Source: Gnomoniopsis sp. IMI 355080 (lineage: Eukaryota; Ascomycota; Sordariomycetes; Diaporthales; Gnomoniaceae). From it: a stretch of DNA of 43,240 bases. The stretch lies in contig JAPEVC010000277.1 of NCBI GenBank assembly GCA_027946555.1, positions 1-43,240 of the forward strand, in the 5' to 3' direction. The stretch's first letter is position 1, and each line of letters opens with the position of its first letter. The notes beneath the pieces are model-generated. The model saw only the letters and a program-made list of their open reading frames with translations, searched no databases and was not told the DNA's origin. Shown piece by piece: positions 12,201 to 23,325 of the stretch. A program made the translations under genes and the position numbers.

Positions 12201-13826
12201 CAGCCAGCAGTCAGGCGGAAAGTCGCTGGATACGGTACCAAATCCGGATAGTAACGCGCCTGCTACTGCAGAATCTGTGGTGGGTGCTGACAACAAGGGC
12301 GAAGGAGAGAATGCCGAGCCCACTTCGCAGGCGGACGGAGAAAAGACTGAGGCGCGTGCATCGGATGATGAGGGTGAAGGACTTGTCAGCGATGCTGAAG
12401 GCTCACTGCTCGAGGAAATTATGCCCGACGTTCAGGAGATCGCTGATTCGCTGGACTCGAGTGAAGAAATCCCACTGGAGCTGCCTAAACACCAGCGGTC
12501 TAGCCTGATGAAAATGCTTACGACCTTCTGGGCTGAACGTTCAGCAAGTGGCTGGCCTGCGCTGGACTACCCGCTCAATGTCACGGACCACATCTTTATT
12601 GACTCGGACGTCATTGTCAGAGAGGACGAGCCAAGCTCACTGATCGCTTTCGCCTTGAGCTCGGCAGACTATATAATCAAGCTTGATGATATTCAACATC
12701 AATGGAAGATGACCGACCAGCGAGACAGTGAGGGCGAGGGCTACAGCGACACAAAATCCGTTGGCCCGTCCGACTCGGAGGCTTTCATCAGCGAGGAGGA
12801 GCTCGAGAAGAGCCTTCTGCGTGCGACGGGTACACACCTGAAGTATCAATTTACCGAGGGCTCGTGCAAGATGCTTTGCAAGATATTCTACGCCGAACAA
12901 TTCGATGCCCTGCGCCGCAAATGTGGTGCTGCGGACCGTATCATCGAGTCTCTCTCACGCTGCCTCAAGTGGGACTCGAAAGGCGGCAAGACTAAGTCTG
13001 TCTTCCTCAAGACTCTTGATGACAGACTGGTCATGAAGTCCCTCTCGCCTATTGAAACCTCCGCCTTCCTGCGCTTCGCGCCTGCCTACTTCAACATCAT
13101 GGCCGAAGCACTCTTCCACGATCTTCCATCTGTGATTGCTAAGATGCTCGGCTTCTTCCAGGTGATCATCAAAAATCCAGCGACAGGCACAGAAATCAAA
13201 TTGGACTTGCTGGTGATGGAGAACCTCTTCTACGACCGCTCGCCCACACGCATCTTTGATCTTAAGGGCTCTATGAGGAACCGCAAGATTCAGAGCACAG
13301 GCGAGCAGAACGAGGTGCTGTTGGATGAAAACATGGTCGAGTACATTTACGAGAGTCCACTGTTTGCGAGGGAGCACAGCAAGAAGCTACTCCGGGCTTC
13401 GGTACGTCAAGTTGCGCCTCACGGTAACCCAGATTGCTTTGTACTGACGATATCACTTAGGTCTGGAATGACACGCTCTTCCTCGCACGGCAGAATGTGA
13501 TGGACTACTCGCTCATGATTGCTGTTGATGAAACCCGCAAGGAGCTCGTCGTGGGCATCATTGACTGCATCCGCACATACACGTGGGACAAGCGCCTTGA
13601 ATCGTGGATCAAGGACCGTGGATTCGCGGGTGGTGGTCGCAACAGGCCGACCGTGACGAGTCCCAAGGAGTATAAGTCGAGATTTCGAGAGGCTATGGCG
13701 CGTTATATCCTGCAGGCGCCGAACTGCTGGCACCATTTCGGCGTGCCACATCACATTGGGGGTGGTGGTAGCGTGGGAGTAACACCGGCGTTGACGCAGA
13801 GGGCGCGGTTCGAAGGAGATGTGTAA
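6217..13826 (+). CDS. FAB1: 1-phosphatidylinositol-3-phosphate 5-kinase Fab1 (PIKfyve)
   Basis: Makes PI(3,5)P2 from PI3P on endosome and vacuole membranes. Exons are 6217-13401 and 13461-13826, joined over a 59-nt GTACGT...CACTTAG intron to give 2516 aa (RAS-VWNDTLFL). Domains in order: FYVE zinc finger (~400-465, with CFLCGSPFSAFRRKHHCRTC carrying the R(K/R)HHCR PI3P-binding core); TCP-1/chaperonin-like domain (~776-1045, LRPHVLLANKSVSGVALQYL); Cys-rich CCR region (~1268-1510, VVLYSVICTETKIPC, ANGCDRQMSQHHRTYVHD); C-terminal PIP kinase (~2110-2510). Kinase landmarks are K2274 in VMKSL, DLKGS at 2348-2352, MDYSL at 2409-2413 and IID ending at D2430, followed by TVTSPKEYKSRF as the activation loop. 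Long Ser/Pro/Glu-rich linkers separate the domains, with a short polyQ (~11610-11626). All key motifs are present, so the enzyme should be active. It is larger than typical Fab1 chiefly through these linkers. Confidence 0.97.
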
Positions 13827-14453
13827 GGACGGGTATGACTGACGGCCGACTTTCTTTTTTTTTGTCCTGTTTTTCTTGCATTGCGAGTGCGCGGGATTTT
13901 GGAATCATTTGAAAATTTGGATCAGGATGGTTTCATTGAGCGAGCGAGCGAGCGAGCGGGCAGTGTTTCTAACTTACACGGTCTTCAATAACTGGGCAAC
14001 CAACGACTTCGGCTGGAGGGAGGTCTCATATTTCTAGCGGTCAATGGTGTTGTCTAAGTAAATACACATTCTGAAGCAAGGAACATGGAATTGTTAAGAA
14101 GTGTTCCATTCCGCGCGGACAGCGCAGTGTGATACCGAAGACGATGTTCAAACCATGTGCTGACTGTAATCACATTATCAGGGAGGTTAGCACCTTGTAT
14201 CTAGATCCTTCACCCTCCTCGAATCCTGACACCTAGGTGCCTACCTAATAAATGAACTATAACAGAGACTGGGGAGCTGACTTGTGAACCAAAGGAGGGT
14301 TTTATGTGTCCAGCTAATAAAGAATGGAATAAGGGGAGTCCCATGGACCTAAAGAGATCTCCGATGCATCATTCTCACCTATGGGCTCTTTCAATCAATC
14401 GGACGCGCCTAGCAAAGTTTCTCGATGACTTCACGTCTCCGACCACAAAACAC
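13827..14453. other. Intergenic region between convergent FAB1 and P450
   Basis: About 630 bp carrying the two 3' ends. It contains a T-run just after the FAB1 stop (~13850-13863), a short GAGC repeat listed separately and a CACCTAGGTGCCTACCTA stretch (~14231-14248). No gene is visible. Confidence 0.6.
13938..13957. repeat. (GAGC)5 microsatellite
   Basis: Five perfect GAGC units in the FAB1 3' region, about 110 bp after the stop codon. It is a likely slippage-prone polymorphic site; no function is inferred. Confidence 0.9.
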
Positions 14454-16361
14454 CTACTCCAGCGAGCCTTGGCAAATTCGAAGGTTGAAATCGTCGATGA
14501 CGAAAGTCGTGTATCCTGCACGTTTCCAAGCATGTTCCGGGTCGAATATCTGGAAGTCGAACTCGCGCAGGAGCTTCATAGTCATTCAGCGCATATCTGG
14601 AGAGGAAAGTCACGAGAAGCACGTACCTCAACATAGATTTTGTTCAGTTCGATTTGACTGTCCAAATGTGTCAGTGCGTTTCCGAGTCCCAACCCAATCC
14701 AAGGCAGAGTATACATACGCGATAGATCTTCCGAGACATAGCCATCTGCCATAGCCAAAACACAGCTCCACGGTCTTCACCATGTGGGCTTTGGTCGCGG
14801 CGTCACATTCAATGAATCGTTCAGGGCGAAATATGGCAGCATCAGCTCCAAATATCTCCGTACTCTGCAACATTGAGATGTAGTTCACTGCAATATCAGT
14901 GCCTCCGGGGACGAATTTGCCCTCAACTGTGTATCCTTCAGCCGTGGTCTTGCATTAGGTGCGAAATTAGGAGCTAGCACCTACTGGTATCACCCCCAGG
15001 GGGTACCCTCTTGTGAAATCCGTATATGACCGGTGGGACCATCCGCATACCTTCATATATCACAGCCTTCAATTCACTGTCAGCAAGTTCGCTTTTCGAA
15101 AGGACTGGACAGGAAACGCCGTTGGGTCTCAGCTTACTTGCAGGTATGGTAGCTGTCTTGCCTCCTCAGAAGTGATGGGTTTCGAGATGCGGCCTTCTTT
15201 GATCCCATCAGAGATGACTCGCTTCAGCTTCCGGTAAGTACTGGGCGACGAGAGGAGATGAAACATGGTGCCACGAATAGCTGTGATGGAGGTCTCTGTT
15301 CCGGCGGGCATTTGGATGGCAAGATCATATTCGCATTCTTCAGCGCTCAAGCCGTGCCTGATCCACTCTTCCTGGACTGGTATCAGCTGCAAAATCAATA
15401 CTTTAAACTGTATCAGGACGAACCAGCATTCCGCCATGCGGACGGCCTTCTTTGGAGTCTGGGTTTCCATCGAAACGAGCTCGAACAAGCTTTCGCATCA
15501 TGCTGCTCAGGAGATGTCAGTCGAATGAGACTGATCATTACGTGGAACTTTGGGCTATGAGAAGAGTACTCACCCTAAGGAGGACCCCATTCCACTTTTG
15601 TCGGTGACCCGTGGAGCTGCCAGGTACTGGAAGAGTCTTGAAAAGACAATCCTGCCCAGCAAGGGCACATTAGCAATGGAGTGAATGAATGCAGTCGCCA
15701 TGTCCATGCTCTTCAAGAAGTCAAAGTGGTCGGTCTCATCGGCTAGGTCTCCCCACGCCTCACCTAGCCCAATCAGAGTGATGAGATCCAGCTGGAACCA
15801 CCTTGCAATTTTGCTGAAGTTCACTTTGTCACCCTTGCCGTCTCGCACTTTTCCTTTGATATAATCTACAAATGCGGCGATCTGCGTGTCCACGTCCGCC
15901 TCATGGTTTTGAGATCCCTTTCCAGAAAACCCTGCGAACAGTTTGGCCTTGCGCTTATCATGACGCGCCGTGTTGATCTCGCTGAAGACGCTGTCGCCCT
16001 CTGGGTGGAATTGGACGCTGTCATACCAGTCTGCGCGGTCATAAGCGCTGCGCGCGGAGCTTATGCGCAAGACAGTCTCTGGGTTGAAGACCATCAGGGC
16101 TTTGGGACCGATACGCACGACTTTGCCATATTTTTCTTGCGTCCGCTTGATGATATTGTGGCAATCACCGCAGGCTACTGTACAGAAGGCCCAGAGGTTA
16201 GATATGGCAGCTATGGGAGGGCCTGGAAAATGCCGAAGGCGATACCAGTCGAGAGTGGTCGTAGCAGTATAGTAGAGAAGAATAGACACCAAAGGAACAG
16301 CAATGATTGTCCCCTTCTCTAGTGAATACTCTCCAGTCCACGTAGGCAAATCGAAAGCCAT
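14454..16361 (-). CDS. Cytochrome P450 monooxygenase (pisatin demethylase-like group)
   Basis: Microsomal haem-thiolate monooxygenase that would oxidise a small lipophilic substrate using a P450 reductase. Seven exons can be joined in frame: 16361-15574, 15502-15424, 15371-15138, 15066-14985, 14935-14719, 14657-14627, 14573-14454, giving 516 aa, the usual length. The introns are 71, 52, 71, 49, 61 and 53 nt. Visible motifs: N-terminal membrane anchor (~18-40) followed by RHFPGPP; I-helix oxygen-activation motif AGTETS (312-317); ExxR as EGMR (372-375); FRPERF (430-435); haem-binding FGYGRWLCLG with ligand C461. The fourth intron's exact 5' site is the least certain: GTAGGT is preferred, giving PPGGDT-R-YTVEGKFVPGG. 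All catalytic residues are intact. Substrate and CYP family cannot be read from the sequence; resemblance to the pisatin demethylase/benzoate hydroxylase group is a judgement from memory. It is divergent from the NmrA-like gene at 18293, which hints at a shared pathway. Confidence 0.93.
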
Positions 16362-18292
16362 TGCGGTTGGAATTAGATGGTTTAATCAAGACGTTGATGA
16401 TGAGCGTGGAAGACGAATCTACCCAAGTGAAGCAGGAATGCTCGTTACTATTCTTGCAACCTGGGTCCTTACATGCTATAAATATGCAGACCGTTATTAG
16501 TTACGACTGATTGATTGCGTGGTGTGCAGTAAGAATGATAGAGGGGTTACGTTCAGATCCCGTCTCGCAGCAGATCATCCCCTGCATAGTGTCATTGATG
16601 GGATTTACCGCTCTCGAGCAGTCGTTGACCATAGATATAGCTTCTGGCCTGGTTCCACAACGTACTCGGCATTCCAAAATTAGGCAGAGTCGCCGATCCT
16701 CCGAGGGCCCCTCTGGCCAAGGACTTCTCAACGATAGCCAAGGGCCAATGGAAACTATCCCAAATGTCCTGTGCGGTTGCAATTTTGCCTCCGATTTCAC
16801 ATCTGCTCGCAGCCGTTGGGGGAATGATCTGGATCCGTAAGAAGAAAGGAAGGTGGCAGGCAGTCTGCTCGGTGTGCAGAGTCGTCAGCATGCTGACACA
16901 CTTTTCGACAACCAATGTGAAGCGTCTCCTTTACTCAAGAGATCGACCCTGGCTTCTTTCTCCGTGCCCAACACTGGATTCTTGGGATTTCACACGGGAA
17001 CATCCGCACTTAGTGTTCCGTGGACGCACCCAAAATTGTGTGGATAGGAACGGTGCCCCTACTTATTTAGGAAGCTCAACAGAAGCAGGACAAAAGTTCA
17101 GTAATACTGCTCTACCTAGTCCAGATTTGTCAAGTCTGCATGACCTCTATGTAAAGGAAAGGACCCGGCGAGGCGCAGAAAACGAGGAATGACTTTTCTG
17201 TCCCGTCAAGAACCAATCTTATAGTCTTATAGATGCTCAGTCGTCATCAAGACAATCGGGCACTGTATGTGTTGCAGTGCTGGTATATATATTTCCCACG
17301 ACTCCGATGCTGAAAGATTTTCGACGGGATATATTATAGGTCTTCTTCAGTCAAACACTCACTTGAATAGGAAGTTTAGAATTCACAACATACATGCATC
17401 AGCCTGTGGTCGAGGGCGTTGGAATATAAAGACAGTGTCCCAAACACGACAACTGCCGCTGATCAGTCACGTTTATGCAGATCTTGGGCACCTTTATGCC
17501 TGTAAATTTCAAGCAGCAGAGCGATGGCCGGTGATAGCACAGCATGAAGACCACCTGCAGTTCGAGGTGTTGGTCATCTGAGCCATCCTGCTGTCGAGGA
17601 AGTCCAGATGGCCTCGGCAATAACACCTGTCAAATGAAATTCAAAGTCTCTGCACATCATACCACTTTACTATCATTAGTAGTGACCTACTAAGGCAGCC
17701 CAATGTCTGTGCAACGCAACACGAAAACTTGGCTGAAGTCAGCCAGGTTCTGAATGGCCGAATGGCTTTGCTGTTGCTGCTCGCCTAATGTGATTGAGGT
17801 CGGGATCAACCGCACCGGACTACTTTCTTAAGCAGTATCATGCAGTATGTATGTACGAGGAGCAATGTTGTCTAATCCTTGTAAATTAATAAGCTGCTGG
17901 CGCTAGTCTTGCTCCAGGTGTGTCCGTGGCTTGTTTTGGTTCCTAATATACACACAATGAGAAAGAACAATTGAGCAGCAAAACAAAGAGTGGCCCGTAT
18001 TGTTGAGTCGACACTGCAGCTCTGACGGGCCTTTTAACCCGGGTTACAACACAACATGTCTAGTGGTCTTTGTATAGTACCTACGGATTGCAGTCGAGGT
18101 GTCCCAGCCCACAATTAACAGTCGGGTGAATTAGACTCCGGACAGTCCGACTCGGCATTGTAGGAGTTCAGAATACTATGTAGTGAGCATCTATTTAATG
18201 AAGACAGATCACGCACCATACACACCGTACGATCAAGGTCACTAGCCACTTTCTCTAATTCAATTGAGAAGCCCATTTCGAAACATTTTGAC
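16362..18292. promoter_or_regulatory. Divergent intergenic region, P450 / NmrA-like gene
   Basis: About 1.9 kb between two divergently transcribed metabolic genes. It should contain both promoters. Open frames around 16500-17190 exist on both strands (up to 142 codons) but none shows a motif I recognise; a decayed gene cannot be excluded. A CGG-N5-CCG palindrome sits close to the NmrA-like start. Confidence 0.5.
18139..18149. promoter_or_regulatory. CGG-N5-CCG palindrome, possible Zn2Cys6 regulator site
   Basis: CGGACAGTCCG is a perfect palindrome around a central base, 143 bp upstream of the NmrA-like ATG. Inverted CGG triplets with fixed spacing are the classic binding form for fungal Zn2Cys6 transcription factors, which often control P450-containing clusters. 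One site is weak evidence and could be chance. Confidence 0.35.
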
Positions 18293-19534
18293 ATGTCCGT
18301 TGCACCCATCCGAGTCGTGGTCATCGCCGCGACCGGCAAGACCGGCAGGTCAGTTGTGAATGGACTTTTGGCATCACCAACAAATTTCGTACGTATCCAT
18401 AATGCTTCTCTCTCCCGTCGCTATCCACGTTTGGGACTGACATTATATGTCACATCCGCAGGAGATTACAGCTTTGACCCGTGCCTCATCGCTTCACAAT
18501 GAAAGTAACAATGCCCTCCGGGATCTGGGCGCCAAAGTGGTCGCATTTGATCTTCACGGCCCCAAAGAAGACATGGTCAAAGTCTTTACTGGCCAGGACG
18601 TGGTCATCTCATGTGTGCATGCATCTCAGATCGATGCCCAGGTGAATCTCATCGAGCCCCTGAAGGAGGCCAACGTCAAGCGATTCATACCTTGTAACTT
18701 TGCAACGCCGGCTCCTGCAGGCGTCATGGCGCTACACGATCGAGTACGTCAAAACACAGCCTCTTTCCACTCACCCTTGAATAAGAGATCATTTTATAGT
18801 AAGAAGCTGACACGATGCCAATATATAGAAGCTTCGTGTTCTTGATGCTGTTCAACGTGCCTACGTGCCCTACACAGTCATAGATGACGGCTGGTGGTAC
18901 CAAGGTGTATGTCCCTCCGTGCCGTCGGGGAAAACAGACCATGGAGTCTTTGCAGATATGAACAATCGTATCTATGGCGATGGCAACGTGCCGAATGCGA
19001 TGATTGATCTGGACGATATTGGTGTCTACGTCGCCAAGATCATCGCCGACCCGAGAACCATCAACAAGAAGGTCCTCATCTATAGCGAGGTCCTGACTCA
19101 CAATGAGATATGGGCTACGGTGGCAGATATTACCGGAGAGGAGCCCTTCAGAAATACTGTAAGTTCAACAGAGCATCGATATAGCTAGTGGTGGCTCCTG
19201 CTAATCTTGAATCCAAACCAAGGTGTCCGAAGAAGAGATACTGAGAATCATCGCCGAGTCGGCGAAGCTGTTGGAAAAAGACCCCACTGACATCATGGGG
19301 TTCTTTGGACTCACAGTGAACCAATACGCTTATTCTTATGCTGTGCGAGGAGATAACAGCCCAGACCGAGCCGCATATCTTGGGTATCTCGACAGTCACG
19401 AGCTTTACCCGGAAGTTAAGACGACAAGCCTGAGGGAGTACTTCCAGAAGTTGATTGACAATAAGCCACCAGGGGCAGCCAAGATTTCGTTTGATGATTT
19501 TCTGAAGAGTGTTGGGTTTGTGAAAACCAAGTAA
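18293..19534 (+). CDS. NmrA-like / isoflavone reductase-like NAD(P)-binding protein
   Basis: Atypical short-chain dehydrogenase-fold protein. Four exons, all phase 0: 18293-18388, 18462-18743, 18829-19158 and 19223-19534, giving 339 aa. Introns are 73, 85 and 64 nt with GTACGT or GTAAGT donors. The N-terminus carries the dinucleotide-binding loop (IRVVVIAATGKTGRSVVNGL, Gly-rich GKTGRS). NVKRFIPCNFATPAP and VPYTVIDDGWWYQG follow the isoflavone reductase/CipA pattern, in which a GxxGxxG NADPH loop is followed by a substrate pocket. Members are either reductases acting on aromatic metabolites or redox sensors such as NmrA; the sequence does not decide between them. The typical IFR catalytic Lys is not evident in the expected context, so enzymatic activity is unproven. 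Its divergent P450 neighbour favours a metabolic role. Confidence 0.88.
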
Positions 19535-20698
19535 CGAATCTTTGTATGGATCATGGTCATGAGAGGCTTCGTTATGGTTCACAAATATGAGTACCTATAC
19601 ATCGATGATTGTGAGATAGAGGAAGACATCTATGGCAAGTTGGGACTCGGTGTCGCTAACGACACGTGGACTCGATTCTGCTTAGCCAGTTTTGACAATA
19701 CTATCATCGTCCTCCACTTGTTCACTCCCTCCTTTCAGCCAGTTGTTCCTTGATCATTCATCTGCTCAAGCATATACACATTCAGCTCTCAACATACCGT
19801 GGTGCCGTAATCGGTTACAGGCTTCACATGATAGTTTCACGCCTGATTGTGTCTCCCTTTCAATACTTCCTCGACAGTGACGGACGACGGGCCTTTAGCA
19901 GACGACCAGGAACTCATACCGTTCAACATCCCCCCAGGCGATCGTGCGGTTCGTCCCGGGGCTGCAGGGGAGTCTGGGACATGGGAGTCTGGGACATGGT
20001 GAATACCTTGGGCAACAGCATGCCCGATTTACATCGGTATTATAACCAGGGCTCTTGAAGTAGGGTGATAATCGGATGCTACTGAGTTCTGCATGTGGTG
20101 TTGATGCGTGGAATAGTACCGATTCGTCTTCTAGCTGGTTCGTTTTGGTGTGTGAAACTTTGCTACATTTGCGTTGCCCTTTGACTCACGGATGCAATGT
20201 TGCACATTCTTGTCTCTTATTGATTTAGAAGTCTCGTTCCAGGCATAATGGTGGACCATATTTTGCTGTCCAGAAAGAAAACAAAACCCCCGATGGTTGT
20301 TGGAGGACAAGGCGTCCCTCTTGTTCTTGCCAGACTATGTTACCTCCCTTCACTGTGCCATGATTTCGAGCGTGAGTATCGGCCCTGTTAGATACCTTAG
20401 GTAGGTATTTCGGGGCTTCGAGCTCAGGACGAGGCCGTCATCCACATGGCAATGACGACAGAGTAACGAACATGTGCGGGACGGGCAGAGACCAGTGATC
20501 GCCCGAGGGGTTGAGACGAAGCAGATTCAGTACGCAATAAGGTTGAGTGAGTCACCGTTATCCTGTGTTCTGATTGCGCTGTTCGTCTTCAGCGATTGCA
20601 TTTTAAGCCTTTGGCCATGAACTCCCATTACTGAAGCGCACCCGTTCCTCAACCTTGGAGCCAGTGATCCGTATTGTTTGGCAACAGAGACATCACTC
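19535..20698. other. Intergenic region between convergent NmrA-like gene and NOC2
   Basis: About 1.16 kb with both 3' ends. It holds a 15-bp tandem duplication (listed) and an ATACCT-TAGGT-AGGTAT inverted repeat at about 20391-20408. No protein motif is visible in its short open frames. Confidence 0.55.
19968..19997. repeat. 15-bp direct tandem repeat, 2 copies
   Basis: GGGAGTCTGGGACAT occurs twice back to back without mismatch. It lies in the non-coding region downstream of the NmrA-like gene and is probably a recent slippage duplication. Confidence 0.9.
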
Positions 20699-23041
20699 TT
20701 ACTCTTCATCCTCATCCTCATCCTCATCTTCCTCTCCGTCAGAGTCCTCATCTTCCTCCTCAGCTTCCGATTCCTCCTCATCTTCGCCTTCGCTCAGCTC
20801 ACTTACAACATCGTCGTCACTGCCATGCAGTTCCCTCTGCTCCTCTTCCTTTCTCTTCTTTTCATCCTCCTTCCTTGCTTCCTCCATCATCTTCGCCTTC
20901 TCGGCCCTTTGCTTCCTCTGGCCCACCACAAAGGCACCAATGGGTGTCTTCTCCCAGTCAAACCCACTGAGAAACTTGTCGACCTGATCGCGGTTTCTGG
21001 GCGCAAAGTCTACTTTAGATCTCTTCTCTTCAATGAACTTCGCGTTCATCTCAATTTTCTGCACAAGCAGAGCGATTTGAGACACCAGCTTGGTGTTCCT
21101 GTTTCCCTTGCCGTTCTTGGACCCTCGCACCTCCTTGGACCAGCGCTTGAGCATGACGACGACGGGAAGAGCGAACTCTGGGAAAGCAATATTGGTCGAC
21201 CAGATCGCGAAATACTCGCAAAATAGCTCAACGACCTGTTCTCCGACGCCATCTTGATAGACGCGGGTGCGGAGATAAGACTTCGGGGCTTTGTATTGGA
21301 CGTTAAAGTCCAGTGCCTTGAGGGTGGTGGCATTGGGGCCCTTCTTCATCTCCGCGGAATTCAGAACCTCGAGGAGTGCCGAAGCCAGAGGGATGTAGGT
21401 ACCCGTAGCACGAGACAGCCGCAACAGCGAGCGAATGAGCTGGAAGCGAAGGGGAAAGTAGGTGGAGGTAGGAATTAGGCGCATTGCACCCAGGGTGACC
21501 TGGACGAGCGGGTAGATGAGCAGCTTCAGCTGGCTCTCCTTGTTCGACTCGGCCTCTCCCAGGAGACTACAGTGCTGGGCAAGCACACAAGACCAGAAGT
21601 CCAGTGAGTGCACATATTGCCAGTTGTAAACGGCCTTGTATGAGTCGTTCTGGTTGTGAGTGATGCTGTTGCGGAGGTGGATGGCGAGTTGTCGAATGAA
21701 AGTAAAGGCTGTAGTATAACCAATACCCTGATCGATACCCCACAGCTCGGCTGCTGAATTTTTCATCAAGTTGATGCCCTGGATGGTATTGGGGTTCGTA
21801 GATCGACTACCCTGGATCAAGCCCTGATACGTGACTTTGAGGACAGCCTCACGAATGCCTTTGTCACCAATGACAACTAGTCTTCTCAGAACCAGAAAAG
21901 CCGTTATTCTCGTCGCCTCGCTGCTGGAGGCCTGTGACCAAAAATGAACCACCGTCTTGATCAAAGTCTTGAGGACTTTGCGGAAGGAAAGGAGGTACGG
22001 CAAAAGCGGTTGTAATGCGGAGATGGTGAGTTTGAGCGTAGCGTCGTCTGACAAAGTACCCAGCAAGTGGAGCACTGATGCTGTGTAGCTCTTGATGAGT
22101 ATTGACAGCGTCTTGAACTTCTTCGATTCGGTCGGTACCGTGACTTTGCCGTGTTGCGACTCCTTGACAGGGCAGTGGTGTTGCAACACCTCAGGGATGT
22201 GCTTGAGCGCCACCACCAAGATGTCGTGGTATACCTCGGGATTCGAGATGGTGTATTTCTGCGGATTGTCCTCGTCATCCTCATTCAAGTGTGCCGCGCT
22301 GCGGAAGGCCAAAACAGCCTGTTTCGCTGCCTTGAGAGACTTCTTATCCGTCATACTGTCCTTCCACCGTGCGACCATCGCCTTCGTCAGCTCATTATGC
22401 GATGCAAACTCGTCGTCCGAATCGTCTTCGGCTGCCTTCTTGCGCTTTTTCTTGGGCTGCGCCTCGTCTTCGCCAGAGCTCAGGTCGTCAATCTCGGCCA
22501 AGTCCACATTTTCATCAAAGTCCAGTGCCTCGGGGTCATTCTCTTGCAAATATTTGTAGAACTCTGGGTCATCCTTCGCAAGCGCATCGAGAGCGCCCTT
22601 GGTCATGCCCACATCCTCATCATCGTCCGACTCCGCATCGCTTTCGGCAGCAGACACTGGAGCCCCGTTGGTATCACTGTCTTCCTCCGAGTCGTCATCC
22701 TCAGCGTCGTCGCGCTTTCTCTTGCCCAGCTTTCCAGCCTTCTTGCCGTTCGCCTTCTTGTCAATGATCTCGAAGCCGCCGCTGAAGAAGTCGTCTACGC
22801 TCATACCACTGACGGTAGCATCGTGCTGCTTTCTCGTTTTCTTCTTGTCAGCTCCATCTTGGTCGTCGGCATTGGGGCCTTTGAAGAACTCTGAGTCCTT
22901 GGAGCGCTTCGTTTGCTTCTTGGCTTTGACCTGCGCGCGCTGCTTGACTTTCGCGTCGGTCTTGCGCTTGTCGAGAACGCCCTTGAGGTGCTTCGCCTCG
23001 AACTTCTTGGTCGCTTTGAGATTTTTCTTTCCGGGGCCCAT
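20699..23041 (-). CDS. NOC2: Nucleolar complex protein 2 (Noc2), 60S ribosome biogenesis
   Basis: Noc2 pairs with Noc1/Mak21 and then Noc3 to escort pre-60S particles from nucleolus to nucleoplasm. It is one intron-free frame of 780 aa. The N-terminus is Lys-rich (GPGKKNLKATKKFEAKHLKG), a nucleolar signal, followed by acidic and KKKRKK segments. The conserved Noc2 helical-repeat region spans ~285-720 and includes TLSILIKSYTASVLHLLGTL, LRRLVVIGDKGIREAVLK, YNWQYVHSLDFWSCVLAQHC and the terminal FDWEKTPIGAF block. The tail is a pure Asp/Glu/Ser run (DSDGEEDEDEDEDEE). Length matches fungal Noc2. It is head-to-head with VPS28 over 284 bp. The start at MGPGKKNLK is the first Met and fits the family. 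Confidence 0.95.
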   Translation of the reverse strand: MGPGKKNLKATKKFEAKHLKGVLDKRKTDAKVKQRAQVKAKKQTKRSKDSEFFKGPNADDQDGADKKKTRKQHDATVSGMSVDDFFSGGFEIIDKKANGKKAGKLGKRKRDDAEDDDSEEDSDTNGAPVSAAESDAESDDDEDVGMTKGALDALAKDDPEFYKYLQENDPEALDFDENVDLAEIDDLSSGEDEAQPKKKRKKAAEDDSDDEFASHNELTKAMVARWKDSMTDKKSLKAAKQAVLAFRSAAHLNEDDEDNPQKYTISNPEVYHDILVVALKHIPEVLQHHCPVKESQHGKVTVPTESKKFKTLSILIKSYTASVLHLLGTLSDDATLKLTISALQPLLPYLLSFRKVLKTLIKTVVHFWSQASSSEATRITAFLVLRRLVVIGDKGIREAVLKVTYQGLIQGSRSTNPNTIQGINLMKNSAAELWGIDQGIGYTTAFTFIRQLAIHLRNSITHNQNDSYKAVYNWQYVHSLDFWSCVLAQHCSLLGEAESNKESQLKLLIYPLVQVTLGAMRLIPTSTYFPLRFQLIRSLLRLSRATGTYIPLASALLEVLNSAEMKKGPNATTLKALDFNVQYKAPKSYLRTRVYQDGVGEQVVELFCEYFAIWSTNIAFPEFALPVVVMLKRWSKEVRGSKNGKGNRNTKLVSQIALLVQKIEMNAKFIEEKRSKVDFAPRNRDQVDKFLSGFDWEKTPIGAFVVGQRKQRAEKAKMMEEARKEDEKKRKEEEQRELHGSDDDVVSELSEGEDEEESEAEEEDEDSDGEEDEDEDEDEE

Positions 23042-23325
23042 CTTGATGGCGACTAGTGTCTGACGTCGAAAACGTGGAAACTTTCGGCTGTGGAAGGGGA
23101 ACGAAAAGGAAGAAGCTGGTGCGAAAGCAACTTACCCAGAGAATAATTTTGTCCGATAAGCCGCCTTATCTGCGGCCGAACCCTGAGGAGAGCAAGGGAC
23201 CCCCTGGTCCCCTGCAACAGTGAAGACGTCCCCCGGCTCTCATCATTAGACATGGCGCTTCATCATTCCTTCACCACTACCATCATGAACGCCGTGTCAT
23301 CAAGTCTTGCATCTTTGGTGACACG
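23042..23325. promoter_or_regulatory. Compact bidirectional promoter, NOC2 / VPS28
   Basis: Only 284 bp separate the two start codons, so the genes must share or overlap promoter elements. A short upstream ORF for VPS28 occupies its right end. Confidence 0.6.

Noticed and set aside
16511..17192. Open frames of 107-142 codons between the P450 and NmrA-like genes
   Set aside because: No family motif on either strand and no convincing splice links; a decayed gene stays possible but unsupported.
18036..18047. AACCCGGGTT palindrome as an operator
   Set aside because: A short palindrome with no repeated copy or link to a known factor.
20678..21226. Plus-strand frames rich in Leu, Ser and Phe at the NOC2 3' end
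   Set aside because: They are the complement of the Asp/Glu/Lys codons of the NOC2 tail, not a separate gene.
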